Part shown: piece by piece, positions 54,221 to 63,116 of the stretch
Layout of the letters: each line of letters opens with the position of its first letter
Numbering within the stretch: the stretch's first letter is position 1
NCBI RefSeq assembly: GCF_008017805.1
Contig: NZ_VRTT01000014.1
Location: 50,184 to 114,183, forward strand
Reading direction: 5' to 3'
From: Paenibacillus sp. N3.4
Lineage (GTDB): Bacteria; Bacillota; Bacilli; Paenibacillales; NBRC-103111
Length of the DNA: 64,000 bases
The notes under the pieces: generated by a model
Told to the model about the DNA's origin: nothing
Seen by the model: the letters and a program-made list of their open reading frames with translations, nothing else
The model's database searches: none
Position numbers and translations under genes: made by a program

Positions 54221-55738
54221 TTAATTCTTGCGGTTGAAGCGCTCATCCAGCCTCTGCGCCATTTTCCTTGCTGCTTCAAGCTCTTCTTCTGTCAGCCTGG
54301 AGGATGCTGCTGCGCCGACATCCGGTACGACAATCGGAATGTGCGGCTTTTGTGACTTGCCTTGTCGGCTTCTTGCTACCCCGCCGCCTCCGGCAGCCTT
54401 CGCGGCTTCCACCTTGGAGGCTGCCTTCAGTTTATAGCTGATTTTCTCCCGCACATAGTCCACGGCTTGCTCATAAGTAACGATTTGTTTGCCTAACATA
54501 TCTGAGGCAACCGCTTCGATCGACGACTTCGCCCACGAACGACGGTCAATATGCAGAAAATGAATCAATACATTAATCACTTCTTCATTCAATTTATAAT
54601 TCAAATCAATTTTTTCGAAAATATTAAGTACACCATCAGGGATCGAGCCTTGGGTGAAAAACATTTTCAAAACAGCCGTATAGGGCTCATTTCGCATAAT
54701 GTAGTTGTACTGATGATCCGTGCATTCGCCGCGCAGCTGCTGCGGGACTTCTAAGTAAAATTGCATTTCAACCGATTTCTCATCTGAAACCTTAACGCTG
54801 TTTCCTTGTTCCTCGTCTTGAGCTCTCTCTTCAGATCGAGCCAAAGTCCGCTCGCGTTCTTCTCCGCGCTTCTTGCTTTGACGGTAGAACAGGTTCGCAT
54901 TGTATTGCAGGAGATCCATCTGAAGCTCTCCATCTTCGGCAAATACGCCATCCTCATCCAGCAGACGACACGTCTCCTGAAGCGATAAGTTATACTTCTT
55001 CGCTACGATGTTAATCGCCGCCATCTGCTCAGGCATATGCTTAAGCGCCTCCACGAACACACGATTGCTCGCGCCTCGCGGAAATCTCATAATAATATCG
55101 GCATACTGGAAGCCTTTCGTTGTAACATCCATGCGAGGGTCTGTTTGTTTGCTGGCAGAAGCCTCATAAAGGGCCTGCTCCAGCTCATAATCAACCACCT
55201 GTGTATTAAGACGGAACAAGTCATAGAATGGAACTGACAGGTTCTCCTCGCTCGCTCCTTGCCATTCCTCCGGCTCTGGTGACAGCAGCTCTTCTCGAAG
55301 AGAAAGCAGCATGAATTTCCCGACCTTATCACGAAGCAGTAAAGTTAAATGTTGATTGCGAAAAAATTCATTCGGTCCGAGCGGAGCAAACAACGTGTAT
55401 TCAAACACATAGTCTTCTTCGCCCACTAAGAACTTGCGATTCGTTTGTAAAAGTCCGATAGCTTCAAGTTTAGAGGATTGTTCGATGAGGTATTTACGTC
55501 CCCGCTCCCCTTGCTCAAGCTCCAGCAGCATAAATAGCTTCCGCTGCTGTTCCAATGGCGAGTAGCCGACTTTCTCAGCACTCATTTGCTGGTAGAGAGC
55601 TTGATAGAGGCTAATCGCTAAACCACCTATCATCGGTTGATACATTAAAGCTAACATTTTATAATCCAGGCTGCTCAAAGAAAACTCACGGATTACGCAA
55701 AATCTGTGATTTTCAGTGAAATGCAGCATATTCGTCAT
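54221..55738 (-). CDS. dnaB: Replication initiation and membrane attachment protein DnaB
   Basis: A 505-residue protein that, with DnaD and DnaI, loads the helicase at the origin. The N-terminal DnaB/DnaD winged-helix domain (LDYKMLALMYQPMIGGLAIS) and a C-terminal DnaD-like region (VLNIFEKIDLNYKLNEEVIN, later SYKLKAAS) are present. A polar, low-complexity linker at about 295-330 (KKRGEERERTLARSEERAQD) and a basic tail are visible. The start is uncertain among ATGs at 55771, 55744, 55738 and 55729; none has a strong ribosome site. Confidence 0.9.
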   Translation of the reverse strand: MTNMLHFTENHRFCVIREFSLSSLDYKMLALMYQPMIGGLAISLYQALYQQMSAEKVGYSPLEQQRKLFMLLELEQGERGRKYLIEQSSKLEAIGLLQTNRKFLVGEEDYVFEYTLFAPLGPNEFFRNQHLTLLLRDKVGKFMLLSLREELLSPEPEEWQGASEENLSVPFYDLFRLNTQVVDYELEQALYEASASKQTDPRMDVTTKGFQYADIIMRFPRGASNRVFVEALKHMPEQMAAINIVAKKYNLSLQETCRLLDEDGVFAEDGELQMDLLQYNANLFYRQSKKRGEERERTLARSEERAQDEEQGNSVKVSDEKSVEMQFYLEVPQQLRGECTDHQYNYIMRNEPYTAVLKMFFTQGSIPDGVLNIFEKIDLNYKLNEEVINVLIHFLHIDRRSWAKSSIEAVASDMLGKQIVTYEQAVDYVREKISYKLKAASKVEAAKAAGGGGVARSRQGKSQKPHIPIVVPDVGAAASSRLTEEELEAARKMAQRLDERFNRKN

Positions 55739-55918
55739 TCGCATCCCGTTACAGCACCATCCTGCCTTCAACCAAGTTAGCCAAAACCGCCTTGGCTTCT
55801 CTCTCTTAGTCTACCACAAAAATCGACAAGCTTGGTATTAACCAGAGAAAAGATAATATTTCCCAAAATGGTAAAACCAACCTCATCATGCGTCAGCTGG
55901 TTGGAACTTACACATAGT

Positions 55919-55966
55919 AACCAAAGAACTCGCTCCAGTTGAAAGGAAGATCGAGGTTCTTTGGTT
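55919..55966 (-). terminator. Terminator of the alpha/beta hydrolase gene
   Basis: AACCAAAGAAC (55919-55929) pairs with GTTCTTTGGTT (55956-55966) around a purine-rich loop. It lies 24 bp after the hydrolase stop on the minus strand and upstream of dnaB's promoter region. Confidence 0.6.
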
Positions 55967-55989
55967 TATATAAGAAATATCGGTCTGAG

Positions 55990-56874
55990 TTAGCTTCTGC
56001 CATCAACAGACAACTGTTCATTTGGCATGTCTTCCCCATACCGGAGAGGATTCAGCTTCCTTGCTATAGCTAGGTCCAGCTCTCCTCGCAGTGTTTGATC
56101 CGTATCTAGGCTTTCCACCCAAAGTTGAATCAAATCATTCATCTTCTGTGCATTCTTGAAGGGAATCTGGTGCTTGGCATCTTTAATGAAATAGAGCGAA
56201 CTATGCGGCAGCTTCTTATGTAGGATTTGTGCATACCGATGAAAGCCCCGATCCTTCTGCCCATATATCAAAAGGATAGGCAATTGAATGCCTGAAAGAC
56301 GGCTTGTACAAGAGTAACTGATCGATTGATTGAAATAAGCCTGTACACGACTCGCTGTATTGCCTAAAGAGCTTTCATACAATCGGTGATACGTTTCATC
56401 TCGATCCGCATTCCCCAGCGTAATGGCATTCCTCAATACGTTCATAAACAGCCCAGAGCCTGCCATCCGGGCAGCCATCCAGATCCTGCTTGTATTATAG
56501 GCGTCCGTTAACTCGGACATTCCGCTGACGACAATTCCGCCATAGAAACGTTCCGGATACGTTAGCAGTGCTTCCAACACGAGCGAACCTCCTGTGGAAT
56601 AGCCGCATACAAACACCTTTTCCAATTCAAGAAAGTCCAGCAGTTGTTTTAAATCTTCAACGATTCCTTGATAACTAAGCTCTCGCTTAGATGGCTCACT
56701 CTGGCCGTGTCCATCTACATCAAATGTAATAACCTGAAATCGTCCCGACAATTGCTCCTTTTGATAATGAAACGTTTGCAAGGTCAATAGTGGCGGGTGG
56801 ATGAAAACAATGGGTGTGCCGGTACCCGATATTTCGTAATGTAAAGCAGTTCCATTCACATAAGCAATGGGCAA
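55990..56874 (-). CDS. Alpha/beta hydrolase
   Basis: A 294-residue cytoplasmic hydrolase. Features are the oxyanion strand IVFIHPPLL, the nucleophile elbow VCGYSTGGSLVLE (Ser about 98) and a late acid/His pair (LIYGQKDRGFH and DAKHQIPFK). It resembles the 3-oxoadipate enol-lactonase/haloperoxidase-like group, with unknown substrate. It is preceded by GGAGGGGAA. It neighbours yuiB and hemQ but shows no functional link to them. Confidence 0.85.
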   Translation of the reverse strand: MPIAYVNGTALHYEISGTGTPIVFIHPPLLTLQTFHYQKEQLSGRFQVITFDVDGHGQSEPSKRELSYQGIVEDLKQLLDFLELEKVFVCGYSTGGSLVLEALLTYPERFYGGIVVSGMSELTDAYNTSRIWMAARMAGSGLFMNVLRNAITLGNADRDETYHRLYESSLGNTASRVQAYFNQSISYSCTSRLSGIQLPILLIYGQKDRGFHRYAQILHKKLPHSSLYFIKDAKHQIPFKNAQKMNDLIQLWVESLDTDQTLRGELDLAIARKLNPLRYGEDMPNEQLSVDGRS

Positions 56875-56946
56875 TGAATTCCCCTCCGATAAAACAAGTT
56901 CATTAACTTTATCTTAGAGTGACCCAATACACTTATTTCTATGAAC

Positions 56947-57258
56947 TTAAAACATTTTGAATCCTCTGATGCGCAACGCTTTAATAGCTGATCCGCTAAG
57001 TATCGCGCCCGCGAGGCCACCAATAGCTGGAACAATATCAACCAAGGTAAAGCTGTCGCCGCTGGAGAGGAAAGAAGCCGAAGTCGTACCCAATGACCCA
57101 TAGATTACAACACCAATGATCAATGCGATATACGCATAAAGCGGAAACCAAGTCGTCTTCATGAGCATATTCAAAATAAACCCGATCCCAAAAAATAACA
57201 CCATCATTAAGACAGTGGCAATTACCATTTGCAACAACGCATTATCCCCCTTAAACAT
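56947..57258 (-). CDS. yuiB: YuiB-like membrane protein
   Basis: A 103-residue protein with three hydrophobic segments. The N-terminal LFFGIGFILNMLMKTTWFPL resembles the YuiB family of Bacillales, conserved and of unknown function; in Bacillus subtilis yuiB also lies near yumC and yumB, as here. The start uses GGGGGATAA upstream. Confidence 0.75.
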   Translation of the reverse strand: MFKGDNALLQMVIATVLMMVLFFGIGFILNMLMKTTWFPLYAYIALIIGVVIYGSLGTTSASFLSSGDSFTLVDIVPAIGGLAGAILSGSAIKALRIRGFKMF

Positions 57259-57430
57259 TAACGTAAACTTATTTTCATCGTATTCCTTCCTACCAATTGT
57301 AATCCACTAAGGGGTACAGGTAAAGTGTACACAAATTGAACATTAGGTTGTCACCCATTATTCATTTGCCCTTTCCCCATGAATTGGATACAATGTATGG
57401 GAATATTAGCCTTGAATGGAGGGTCACCGA

Positions 57431-58177
57431 ATGAGTGAAGCCGTACAAACGCTGGAAGGCTGGTATGCACTCCATGATTTCCGTCTAATTGACTGGAACG
57501 CATGGCATGCCGCAGAGCCAGAACAGCGCAAACAAGCAACAAAAGAGTTAAACCAGTTCCTGTCTGAGTGGCAGCAAATTGAGAATGATAAACTTGGCAG
57601 TACCGCCGTTTACAGCATCGTTGGTCAAAAAGCTGACTTTGTCTTTATGCAATTGCGTGAAACACTGGAAGAATTGAATGACCTCGAAAATGCATTTAAT
57701 AAATCCAGCTTTGCCGCATTTACTATTCCTGTGTATTCTTATGTATCCATTGTGGAACTAAGCAGCTACTTAGCTAAACCAGGTGTTGATCCAGCCGAAG
57801 ACCCTGAATTGCAAGCTCGCTTGAAGCCTACTTTGCCAAAAGCCAAGCATATTTGCTTCTATCCAATGAATAAACGTCGCGACGGTAACGATAATTGGTA
57901 CATGCTTCCTGCAGACGACCGTAAAACGATGATGCGCAGTCACGGCATGATCGGTCGCACCTATGCGGGTAAAGTGAAACAAATCATCACAGGCTCAGTT
58001 GGACTTGATGATTGGGAATGGGGCGTTACGTTGTTCTCCGAAGATCCGCTCCATTTCAAAAAGCTTGTCTATGAAATGCGTTTCGACGAAGTAAGCGCAC
58101 GTTTCGGAGAGTTCGGAGACTTTTATGTAGGTAACCTACTGACACCTGATAAATTTGCCGAATTGATTCGGATTTAA
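57431..58177 (+). CDS. hemQ: Coproheme decarboxylase HemQ
   Basis: A 248-residue chlorite-dismutase-fold enzyme that converts Fe-coproporphyrin III to heme b, the last step of heme synthesis in Gram-positives. The redox-active Tyr is in [12 protein letters not shown] (about 140), the proximal His is in [12 protein letters not shown], and the Gln/Asp-rich end [11 protein letters not shown] is typical. I chose the ATG at 57431 because GGAGGG lies seven bases upstream. It is monocistronic with a clear terminator. Confidence 0.95.
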   Translation: MSEAVQTLEGWYALHDFRLIDWNAWHAAEPEQRKQATKELNQFLSEWQQIENDKLGSTAVYSIVGQKADFVFMQLRETLEELNDLENAFNKSSFAAFTIPVYSYVSIVELSSYLAKPGVDPAEDPELQARLKPTLPKAKHICFYPMNKRRDGNDNWYMLPADDRKTMMRSHGMIGRTYAGKVKQIITGSVGLDDWEWGVTLFSEDPLHFKKLVYEMRFDEVSARFGEFGDFYVGNLLTPDKFAELIRI

Positions 58178-58190
58178 ATTCATGCCCTAA

Positions 58191-58222
58191 GAGCGAAGGA
58201 CCTTGCGTCCTTCGCTCTTTCC
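58191..58222 (+). terminator. Terminator of hemQ
   Basis: GAGCGAAGGAC (58191-58201) pairs with GTCCTTCGCTC around CTTGC, followed by TTTCC. Confidence 0.9.
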
Positions 58223-58292
58223 ATGTTCAGCCCGTCTAACCACAATTCGTTTTACAGACAATTCACGCAGCAGCCTTCCGACCAAGGCAAAT

Positions 58293-58328
58293 AAAAAAGA
58301 AGCCTGCTCTAGGAAGAGTCAAGCTTCT
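58293..58328 (-). terminator. Terminator of the downstream minus-strand operon
   Basis: AGAAGC and GCTTCT pair with inner GACTC/GAG.. pairing, and the minus strand exits into TTTTTT (plus A run at 58293-58298). It lies just after the stop of the 94-residue protein gene. Confidence 0.85.
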
Positions 58329-58336
58329 AGTCTATG

Positions 58337-58621
58337 TTAATTTTCATCATCCTCATCGTCACGAAGAGCAGCCTGTAGTTCGGCTTCCATCTGCGCTTTG
58401 CGTGCCAAATATTCTTCCGTATCTCGATCACGTTGACGACCTTTTTCTTTCAATCGTTCAATCGCAGGAAGAATCAGAATGTCTATTTCTTTTTGGACGA
58501 CGGCCACATGATCATAACGCTTCTCGGTCTCCAAGAAATGACCAACCTCGATCAGCGCATTATAACGATCCAGTTCTTCCCGGGTAAGAAGTCCTCTTAC
58601 TTGGACACTGCAGTGTCTCAT
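58337..58621 (-). CDS. Small acidic helical protein of unknown function
   Basis: A 94-residue soluble protein, mostly helical, with a coiled-coil-like C-terminal half rich in Glu, Arg and Lys (ERLKEKGRQRDRDTEEYLA) and an acidic end DDEDDEN. I chose the ATG at 58621 because GGGGGGA lies upstream. It follows the NDH-2 gene by about 30 bp and shares its terminator, so it is cotranscribed. I do not recognise a family. Confidence 0.75.
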   Translation of the reverse strand: MRHCSVQVRGLLTREELDRYNALIEVGHFLETEKRYDHVAVVQKEIDILILPAIERLKEKGRQRDRDTEEYLARKAQMEAELQAALRDDEDDEN

Positions 58622-58652
58622 TGGCAATCCCCCCAAGATAGGCTGACACTGA

Positions 58653-59843
58653 TTAGAAACGCCCTTTACGAATCACAAGCGGAATACCACCAATAATGTA
58701 GAGGTATCTCATATCTACGACCTTTTTCATCATAGCAGCTACGTTTCCTTTAAGTTTACGGGATCCGACAATGCCGATCGCTTGCCCTTTACCTAAAGAA
58801 GCTACCGTACCTTTGTTCGAGAACTTGAAGGTTTTCATTTGCGAACCGCGAATGGAAGCAATCAAGTTGTGTGCAACAGCTTCTCCTTGCTGCATCGCTA
58901 TTTGAGCTGTAGGCGGGAACGGTCTGCCTTCATCGTTCATAACGATGGAACAGTCGCCTACGACATAGATATTGTCAAATTGCGGAGCACGCAGATACTC
59001 ATCGACCTTAATTCTACCGCGCATCGTCTCGAAACCTGCTTCATCCAACATATGATTGCCGCGGATACCGCCTGTCCATACAACGGTTGCTGCTTTAATA
59101 AACTCATCGCCGGCAATAAGAACGCCTTCTGGTGTACATTCTTTAATCGCTGTACCGATTTTGAAAGTAATGCCTTTATCCGTCAGCACTTTCATTGCAT
59201 ACTCAACAAGCTCAGGATCGAAACCTGGCAATGCCGTTGGTGCTGCTTCTATATTATAAATCTTCACAAGGGAAGGATCCACGTCGAACTCTTTGCACAG
59301 CTGAGGAATACGGTCAGCTAACTCACCGATAAACTCAATGCCCGTAAATCCGGCTCCACCAATGACGAAAGTCAAATAATCCTTACGATCCGGTTCACGC
59401 TTATACTTCGCGAATTGATACTCAATGTGCTCGCGGATAAAGCGAACGCTATTGATGCTGCGAATGTTTAACGCGTTTTCTTTGAGACCCGGAATACCGA
59501 AAGTTTCTGCTTCACCACCAAGACCGATAACCAAGTAATCGTAGGAAAGTGTGCCATCCTCCAAAATCACTTTTTTCTCGTGGGGACGAATTTGGGTCAC
59601 CGTGGATTTCACGAAATCAACTTTAAATTCATCAATCAATTTCAAAATGTTCACGCGTGCATTTTCAGGATTATCTGTCCCCGCAGCAGGCATGTGAAGA
59701 TGGGTTGTGATGTAATGATAGTCATGCTTGTTAACGAGGGTCACATCGGCTTCATTGTAGTTCAATTCTTTTTGCAAACGGATTGCCGAAAGAATCCCGC
59801 CGTAACCAGCACCTAAGATGACGATTCTTGGTATTCTACTCAT
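58653..59843 (-). CDS. Type II NADH dehydrogenase (NDH-2)
   Basis: A 396-residue FAD enzyme that passes electrons from NADH to menaquinone without pumping protons. The FAD-binding motif is VILGAGYGGILSAIRLQ (about 7-23), the NADH-binding motif is TFVIGGAGFTGIEFIGEL (about 165), and the second FAD site is NIYVVGDCSIVM. The C-terminal region (KVVDMRYLYIIGGIPLVIRK) is the amphipathic membrane anchor. I chose the ATG at 59843; a 15-bp longer start lacks a ribosome site. A Rex-type operator lies about 50 bp upstream. Confidence 0.93.
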   Translation of the reverse strand: MSRIPRIVILGAGYGGILSAIRLQKELNYNEADVTLVNKHDYHYITTHLHMPAAGTDNPENARVNILKLIDEFKVDFVKSTVTQIRPHEKKVILEDGTLSYDYLVIGLGGEAETFGIPGLKENALNIRSINSVRFIREHIEYQFAKYKREPDRKDYLTFVIGGAGFTGIEFIGELADRIPQLCKEFDVDPSLVKIYNIEAAPTALPGFDPELVEYAMKVLTDKGITFKIGTAIKECTPEGVLIAGDEFIKAATVVWTGGIRGNHMLDEAGFETMRGRIKVDEYLRAPQFDNIYVVGDCSIVMNDEGRPFPPTAQIAMQQGEAVAHNLIASIRGSQMKTFKFSNKGTVASLGKGQAIGIVGSRKLKGNVAAMMKKVVDMRYLYIIGGIPLVIRKGRF

Positions 59844-59890
59844 GTCTCTCACTTCCATATCCGATTTTATAGTCCTATAGTTTCTCTATT

Positions 59891-59908
59891 TTGTGAAAAA
59901 TTACACAA
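59891..59908. promoter_or_regulatory. Rex-type operator upstream of NDH-2
   Basis: TTGTGAAAAATTACACAA matches the Rex consensus TTGTGAAnnnnTTCACAA with one mismatch. Rex is a NAD+/NADH-sensing repressor known to control ndh in Bacillus subtilis. Confidence 0.75.
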
Positions 59909-60266
59909 ACAGCTTCAAAAGTAGTATACTGCTTTTAGTTTGCACTCACCGACAGCGAATTATGATGAAACAGGGTGAGATTAGTCACAACATGGATAAA
60001 CCGATTCTCATGATATAATATAATGTTCATAAGTAAATATCAAGTGCTATTTTGGCTTAAAATAAGGCATCCCGGCGAATTGAGCTTGATCCACTCCTTT
60101 GAGCATAATTTATCCTGTTTATTAGCGATTATATATTAATGAAATCATACTTTTCCTGTTTCCTTCAATGGAATTGACGTTTATAATATAATAATGATTG
60201 TGAATGGATCAGGATATTTACACATCAAAGAACATCAAAGGAAATGAATCGGAGGAGAGTTTAAGA
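59909..60266. other. Divergent promoter region of NDH-2 and the YumC-type reductase
   Basis: AT-rich, with several TATAAT-like stretches near 60015 and 60190. No additional gene is supported. A start for the reductase gene at 60204 is open but lacks a ribosome site. Confidence 0.4.
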
Positions 60267-61268
60267 ATGAGCGAGAGAGAAGTAAATCAAGACATCGTGG
60301 ATATTATTGTTATTGGTGGCGGGCCTGCTGGGATGTTTGCATCCTTCTATGCGGGTATGCGTCAAGCAACTGTTAAAATTATTGAAAGTATGCCCCAACT
60401 CGGCGGTCAACTTGCAGCCCTCTATCCAGAAAAATATATTTATGACGTAGCTGGATTTCCAAAAGTGACGGCTCAAGAGCTGGTGAACAACTTGCTGGCT
60501 CAAATGAAACACTTTACAATTGACACCCGCTTGGAAGAAAAGGTTCACCAAGTAACCAAAAAAGAAGAACGCCTCTTTGAAGTAACAACAGATAAAGGCA
60601 CACATTACAGCCATGCTGTCATCATAACTGGCGGAGTTGGCGCTTTCGAACCGCGCCGTCTTGAGCTTCCGGAAGCTGCCCAATTCGAGAAAAAGAACTT
60701 GCATTACTTCGTTAGCGATTTGAACGCTTTTGCCGGTCAAAAAGTGCTGATCAGCGGCGGCGGCGATTCCGCAGTAGACTGGGCGCTTATGCTGGAACCA
60801 ATTGCTGAGAAAGTAACTTTGATTCATCGTAGAGACAAGTTCCGTGCACATGAGCACAGTGTCGAAAACCTCATGAACTCCAAAGTCCAAGTTGTAACCC
60901 CGACTGAAATCACGAAGCTGCACGGAAGTGACCGCATTGAGCAAGTCACACTTAAAGATATCAAAACCGGCGAAGAAACCATCCATGATGTGGATGCCGT
61001 TGTCGTTAACTTCGGATTCGTCTCCTCTCTTGGACCGATTTCTGAATGGGGCCTTGATATTGAAAATGGTTCCATCGTTGTGGACTCCAGAATGGAAACG
61101 AATATTCCAGGCATTTTCGCTGCCGGCGATATCACAACATATCCAGGCAAACTAAAATTGATTGCTGTTGGTTTCGGTGAAGCACCTACTGCCATTAATA
61201 ATGCCAAAGTTTACATAGATCCAAGCGCTAAGCTTTCTCCAGGGCACAGCAGCAACTTGAAATTTTAA
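60267..61268 (+). CDS. yumC: Ferredoxin/flavodoxin-NADP+ reductase, YumC type
   Basis: A 333-residue thioredoxin-reductase-like flavoprotein lacking the redox Cys pair. FAD motif [19 protein letters not shown] (about 13-31), NADP motif [15 protein letters not shown] (about 160) and the C-terminal FAD segment [14 protein letters not shown]. This is the type 2 FNR of Bacillus subtilis YumC, supplying reduced ferredoxin or flavodoxin. I chose the ATG at 60267 because GGAGGAG lies nine bases upstream. It is divergent from NDH-2. Confidence 0.93.
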   Translation: MSEREVNQDIVDIIVIGGGPAGMFASFYAGMRQATVKIIESMPQLGGQLAALYPEKYIYDVAGFPKVTAQELVNNLLAQMKHFTIDTRLEEKVHQVTKKEERLFEVTTDKGTHYSHAVIITGGVGAFEPRRLELPEAAQFEKKNLHYFVSDLNAFAGQKVLISGGGDSAVDWALMLEPIAEKVTLIHRRDKFRAHEHSVENLMNSKVQVVTPTEITKLHGSDRIEQVTLKDIKTGEETIHDVDAVVVNFGFVSSLGPISEWGLDIENGSIVVDSRMETNIPGIFAAGDITTYPGKLKLIAVGFGEAPTAINNAKVYIDPSAKLSPGHSSNLKF

Positions 61269-61284
61269 TCATTTCAAATAAAAA

Positions 61285-61326
61285 GGGGTATTCTAAACCT
61301 AATCTTCGGATTAGGAGGAATATCCC
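61285..61326 (+). terminator. Long hairpin between yumC and the zinc-ribbon gene that buries the ribosome site
   Basis: An inner stem CCTAATC-TTCG-GATTAGG (61298-61315) with a stable TTCG loop and an outer stem GGGGTATTC/GAATATCCC (61285-61293 with 61318-61326) enclose the AGGAGG of the next gene. It can act as a yumC terminator or as translational control. Confidence 0.7.
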
Positions 61327-61327
61327 T

Positions 61328-61597
61328 TTGTCTTTTATATGTCCTGTTTGTAATGGCATGCAGGAACTTACTGCCTTATGCCCTATCTGCTCACACACGA
61401 CTTGCGATTGCGGCAAATGGACCGATTATCTCGGCCCTTACTCACCCTATAGGGAGACGAATATGCTCTCTTTCTCCGAAGAGCCGCCTTTTTTACAGAA
61501 TGAGCTGTGCACTCACCTTGTGAATTGTCCGGACTGCCATCACAGCTTTACCATTCACCTATCAGAATCTACTAATTTAGAGGAGCTTCATCCCTGA
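61328..61597 (+). CDS. Small zinc-ribbon protein
   Basis: An 89-residue protein with repeated Cys pairs: FICPVCNGM, ALCPICSHTTCDCGKW and HLVNCPDCHHSF, enough for two zinc-ribbon knuckles. The start is a TTG at 61328 with AGGAGG eight bases upstream, inside a hairpin. Its 3' end overlaps the convergent sda gene by 26 bp. Function unknown. Confidence 0.72.
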   Translation: MSFICPVCNGMQELTALCPICSHTTCDCGKWTDYLGPYSPYRETNMLSFSEEPPFLQNELCTHLVNCPDCHHSFTIHLSESTNLEELHP

Positions 61598-61727
61598 TGT
61601 AAACTTGAAGTTTCAAATTGCGTCTTTGGATTTCCGCGAGCAGCAGGTCAAGAAAATCAGTTTCTAATCTCAAATCCAATGCCTTGTAATAGGAGTCAAT
61701 TAATGTTTCATCACTTATTTGTCTCAA
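61572..61727 (-). CDS. sda: Sporulation checkpoint inhibitor Sda
   Basis: A 51-residue helical hairpin protein: RQISDETLIDSYYKALDLRL, then ETDFLDLLLAEIQRRNLKL. It matches Sda, whose pattern is (L)SDE-LIESYFKA---L--DFI-LI--EI-RRSL. Sda binds the sporulation kinase KinA and blocks autophosphorylation when replication is stalled or just starting. The start is TTG at 61727 with AAAGGTGAT upstream. A cluster of DnaA boxes lies 70-170 bp upstream, as expected because DnaA directly controls sda. Confidence 0.9.
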   Translation of the reverse strand: MRQISDETLIDSYYKALDLRLETDFLDLLLAEIQRRNLKLQVYIRDEAPLN

Positions 61728-61796
61728 TGGAAATCACCTTTATCCTATAATTTGTAATTATATTATCATGGGAGAAAATTTAGAACAAGCGTTCCG

Positions 61797-61895
61797 TTAT
61801 CCACAGATAACTGTGTATATCCTGTGGGTAGATTGTTGATATGTGTCATAAACGCTAGGCTTGTCTAGGGGATAATGTGCATAAAGTTATACACA
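61797..61895. promoter_or_regulatory. DnaA-box cluster upstream of sda
   Basis: TTATCCACA (61797-61805), TGTGCATAA (61876-61884) and TTATACACA (61887-61895) are perfect matches to TTATNCACA in one or the other orientation. TGTGTATAT (61812-61820) has one mismatch. Three perfect and one near match in 100 bp next to sda is well above chance. Confidence 0.85.
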
Positions 61896-62067
61896 TGCTA
61901 GAATCACAGATTACTGATAAAAAAAAGTGATCAGAAAACCTCAATGACTTTACCCTCACTTAACAAAACCTTAAGTTTGTTCACAAAATCGAAAAAGAAT
62001 TTTAATCGTCATTTAATATTCAAAGCATACAATGTAAGTAGAAAGTTAAAAAAAGGAGCGAATCATT

Positions 62068-62229
62068 ATGATCGTATACGACATTGTTCTAAATGGAGAA
62101 ATAAAAGAAACTATTAAACCGCACAAAAATCGGTTGAAAGAGATTTACGCTTATATGCTGGAGCAAAGCAAAGTCATGAAAGCCAAGTATGGTGAAAATG
62201 TCAAAATTAAAGGCCGTATGGTGTACTAA
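62068..62229 (+). CDS. 53-residue basic protein of unknown function
   Basis: Starts at the ATG 62068, nine bases after AGGAG. The sequence begins MIVYDIVLNGEIKETIKPHK and ends KGRMVY; it is mixed beta and helical and lysine-rich (pI high). I do not recognise the family. The stop lies within the stem of its own terminator. Confidence 0.75.
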   Translation: MIVYDIVLNGEIKETIKPHKNRLKEIYAYMLEQSKVMKAKYGENVKIKGRMVY

Positions 62230-62268
62230 GGGAGAGGGCTTCCCAAAGGTACTCACGGCCTTTTTTTC
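62210..62268 (+). terminator. Terminator overlapping the stop of the 53-residue protein gene
   Basis: AAAGGCCGT (from 62210) pairs with ACGGCC followed by seven T at 62262-62268. The 5' arm is coding sequence. Confidence 0.75.
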
Positions 62269-62286
62269 TACTTATGCACTTGCCGT

Positions 62287-62967
62287 TCAAATAATTCCCT
62301 TGCGATTTAAAACCGTCAACAGTCTATAGAAGTCGTAGCTACCATTCTGAGGCGTATCTATCAGACCTGCATGAATCGCAGCGTCTACAGCCCCCTGAGC
62401 CCATTCAGGTATGGTCTCAAGTGCGGACAGCTTCTCTAGTGTCGTCACCCTTTGTTGTAAAGCTGCGATCTGCTCCTCCAATTTTTCTAACATACGAACA
62501 ACCTCCTCATCAAACTGTGTTAATTGATAACTCTGGATCACAGCATCAAGTTTGCTCGCATAGGCAGGATCAGTAGCATATCCACTGCTCTGCAGAGCTT
62601 TTGTTTGCTCAGCCGGATTCACTGCTTGCCGGACACTTACATATCGCGAGGCTTGAAAAAGTAAATCTTGATCGCGAAAGCCTGCTTCAATCGTTGGATA
62701 AGCACGGAAATTGCTAGGTACGTTATCATTTCGTGTTCCGTTCACCACTTCCCAAGTCAATGCCGAGACCGAGTCCCCTTGCCAATAGGCCGTTTTCACT
62801 CCACTGCCCACTTTATAGCCAACCAGATTGTTCCAGGCATTTATGCTCCCGCCAGTCTCCAGGATAGCCTGAGCTATTCGAACGGAAGGAAATATCAGCG
62901 AATTATCCAAACGCAGTTGAATCGCGATAGGCGCAATCAACGATATGAATTCCTGTCTTGTCGCCAT
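62287..62967 (-). CDS. Glucosaminidase (GH73/FlgJ-like)
   Basis: A 226-residue protein. The N-terminal 150 residues form a GH73-type N-acetylglucosaminidase: FISLIAPIAIQLRLDN, the catalytic-Glu segment SVRIAQAILETGGS (about 35), NLVGYK, then FRAYPTIEAGFRDQDLLF. A coiled coil (MLEKLEEQIAALQQRVTTLE, about 165-185) and a small C-terminal domain follow. It cleaves peptidoglycan glycan chains. No signal peptide is seen, as in phage-derived or spore-associated lysins. The ATG at 62967 follows GAGGAGGG. Confidence 0.85.
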   Translation of the reverse strand: MATRQEFISLIAPIAIQLRLDNSLIFPSVRIAQAILETGGSINAWNNLVGYKVGSGVKTAYWQGDSVSALTWEVVNGTRNDNVPSNFRAYPTIEAGFRDQDLLFQASRYVSVRQAVNPAEQTKALQSSGYATDPAYASKLDAVIQSYQLTQFDEEVVRMLEKLEEQIAALQQRVTTLEKLSALETIPEWAQGAVDAAIHAGLIDTPQNGSYDFYRLLTVLNRKGII

Positions 62968-63075
62968 ATGCAGCCCTCCTCTATTAACGCTTCTAGCAAA
63001 TACTTCTATCTTACATAGCATATTCTTTCTATGCTCAAAACGGTTCCGCTAGTGCGACTTTTTCTGGATAAAAGC

Positions 63076-63116
63076 AAATAGTCCCGCTTCGTTTTGAAAA
63101 CGAAACAGGACTATTT
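63076..63116 (-). terminator. Long hairpin downstream of the decayed gene
   Basis: AAATAGTCC and GGACTATTT enclose CGTTTT/AAAACG, a near-perfect 18-bp stem. It lies between the decayed minus-strand gene and the glucosaminidase. Confidence 0.75.

Noticed and set aside
60261..60986. 241-codon open frame antisense to yumC
   Set aside because: Shadow of the reductase gene; no ribosome site or family features.
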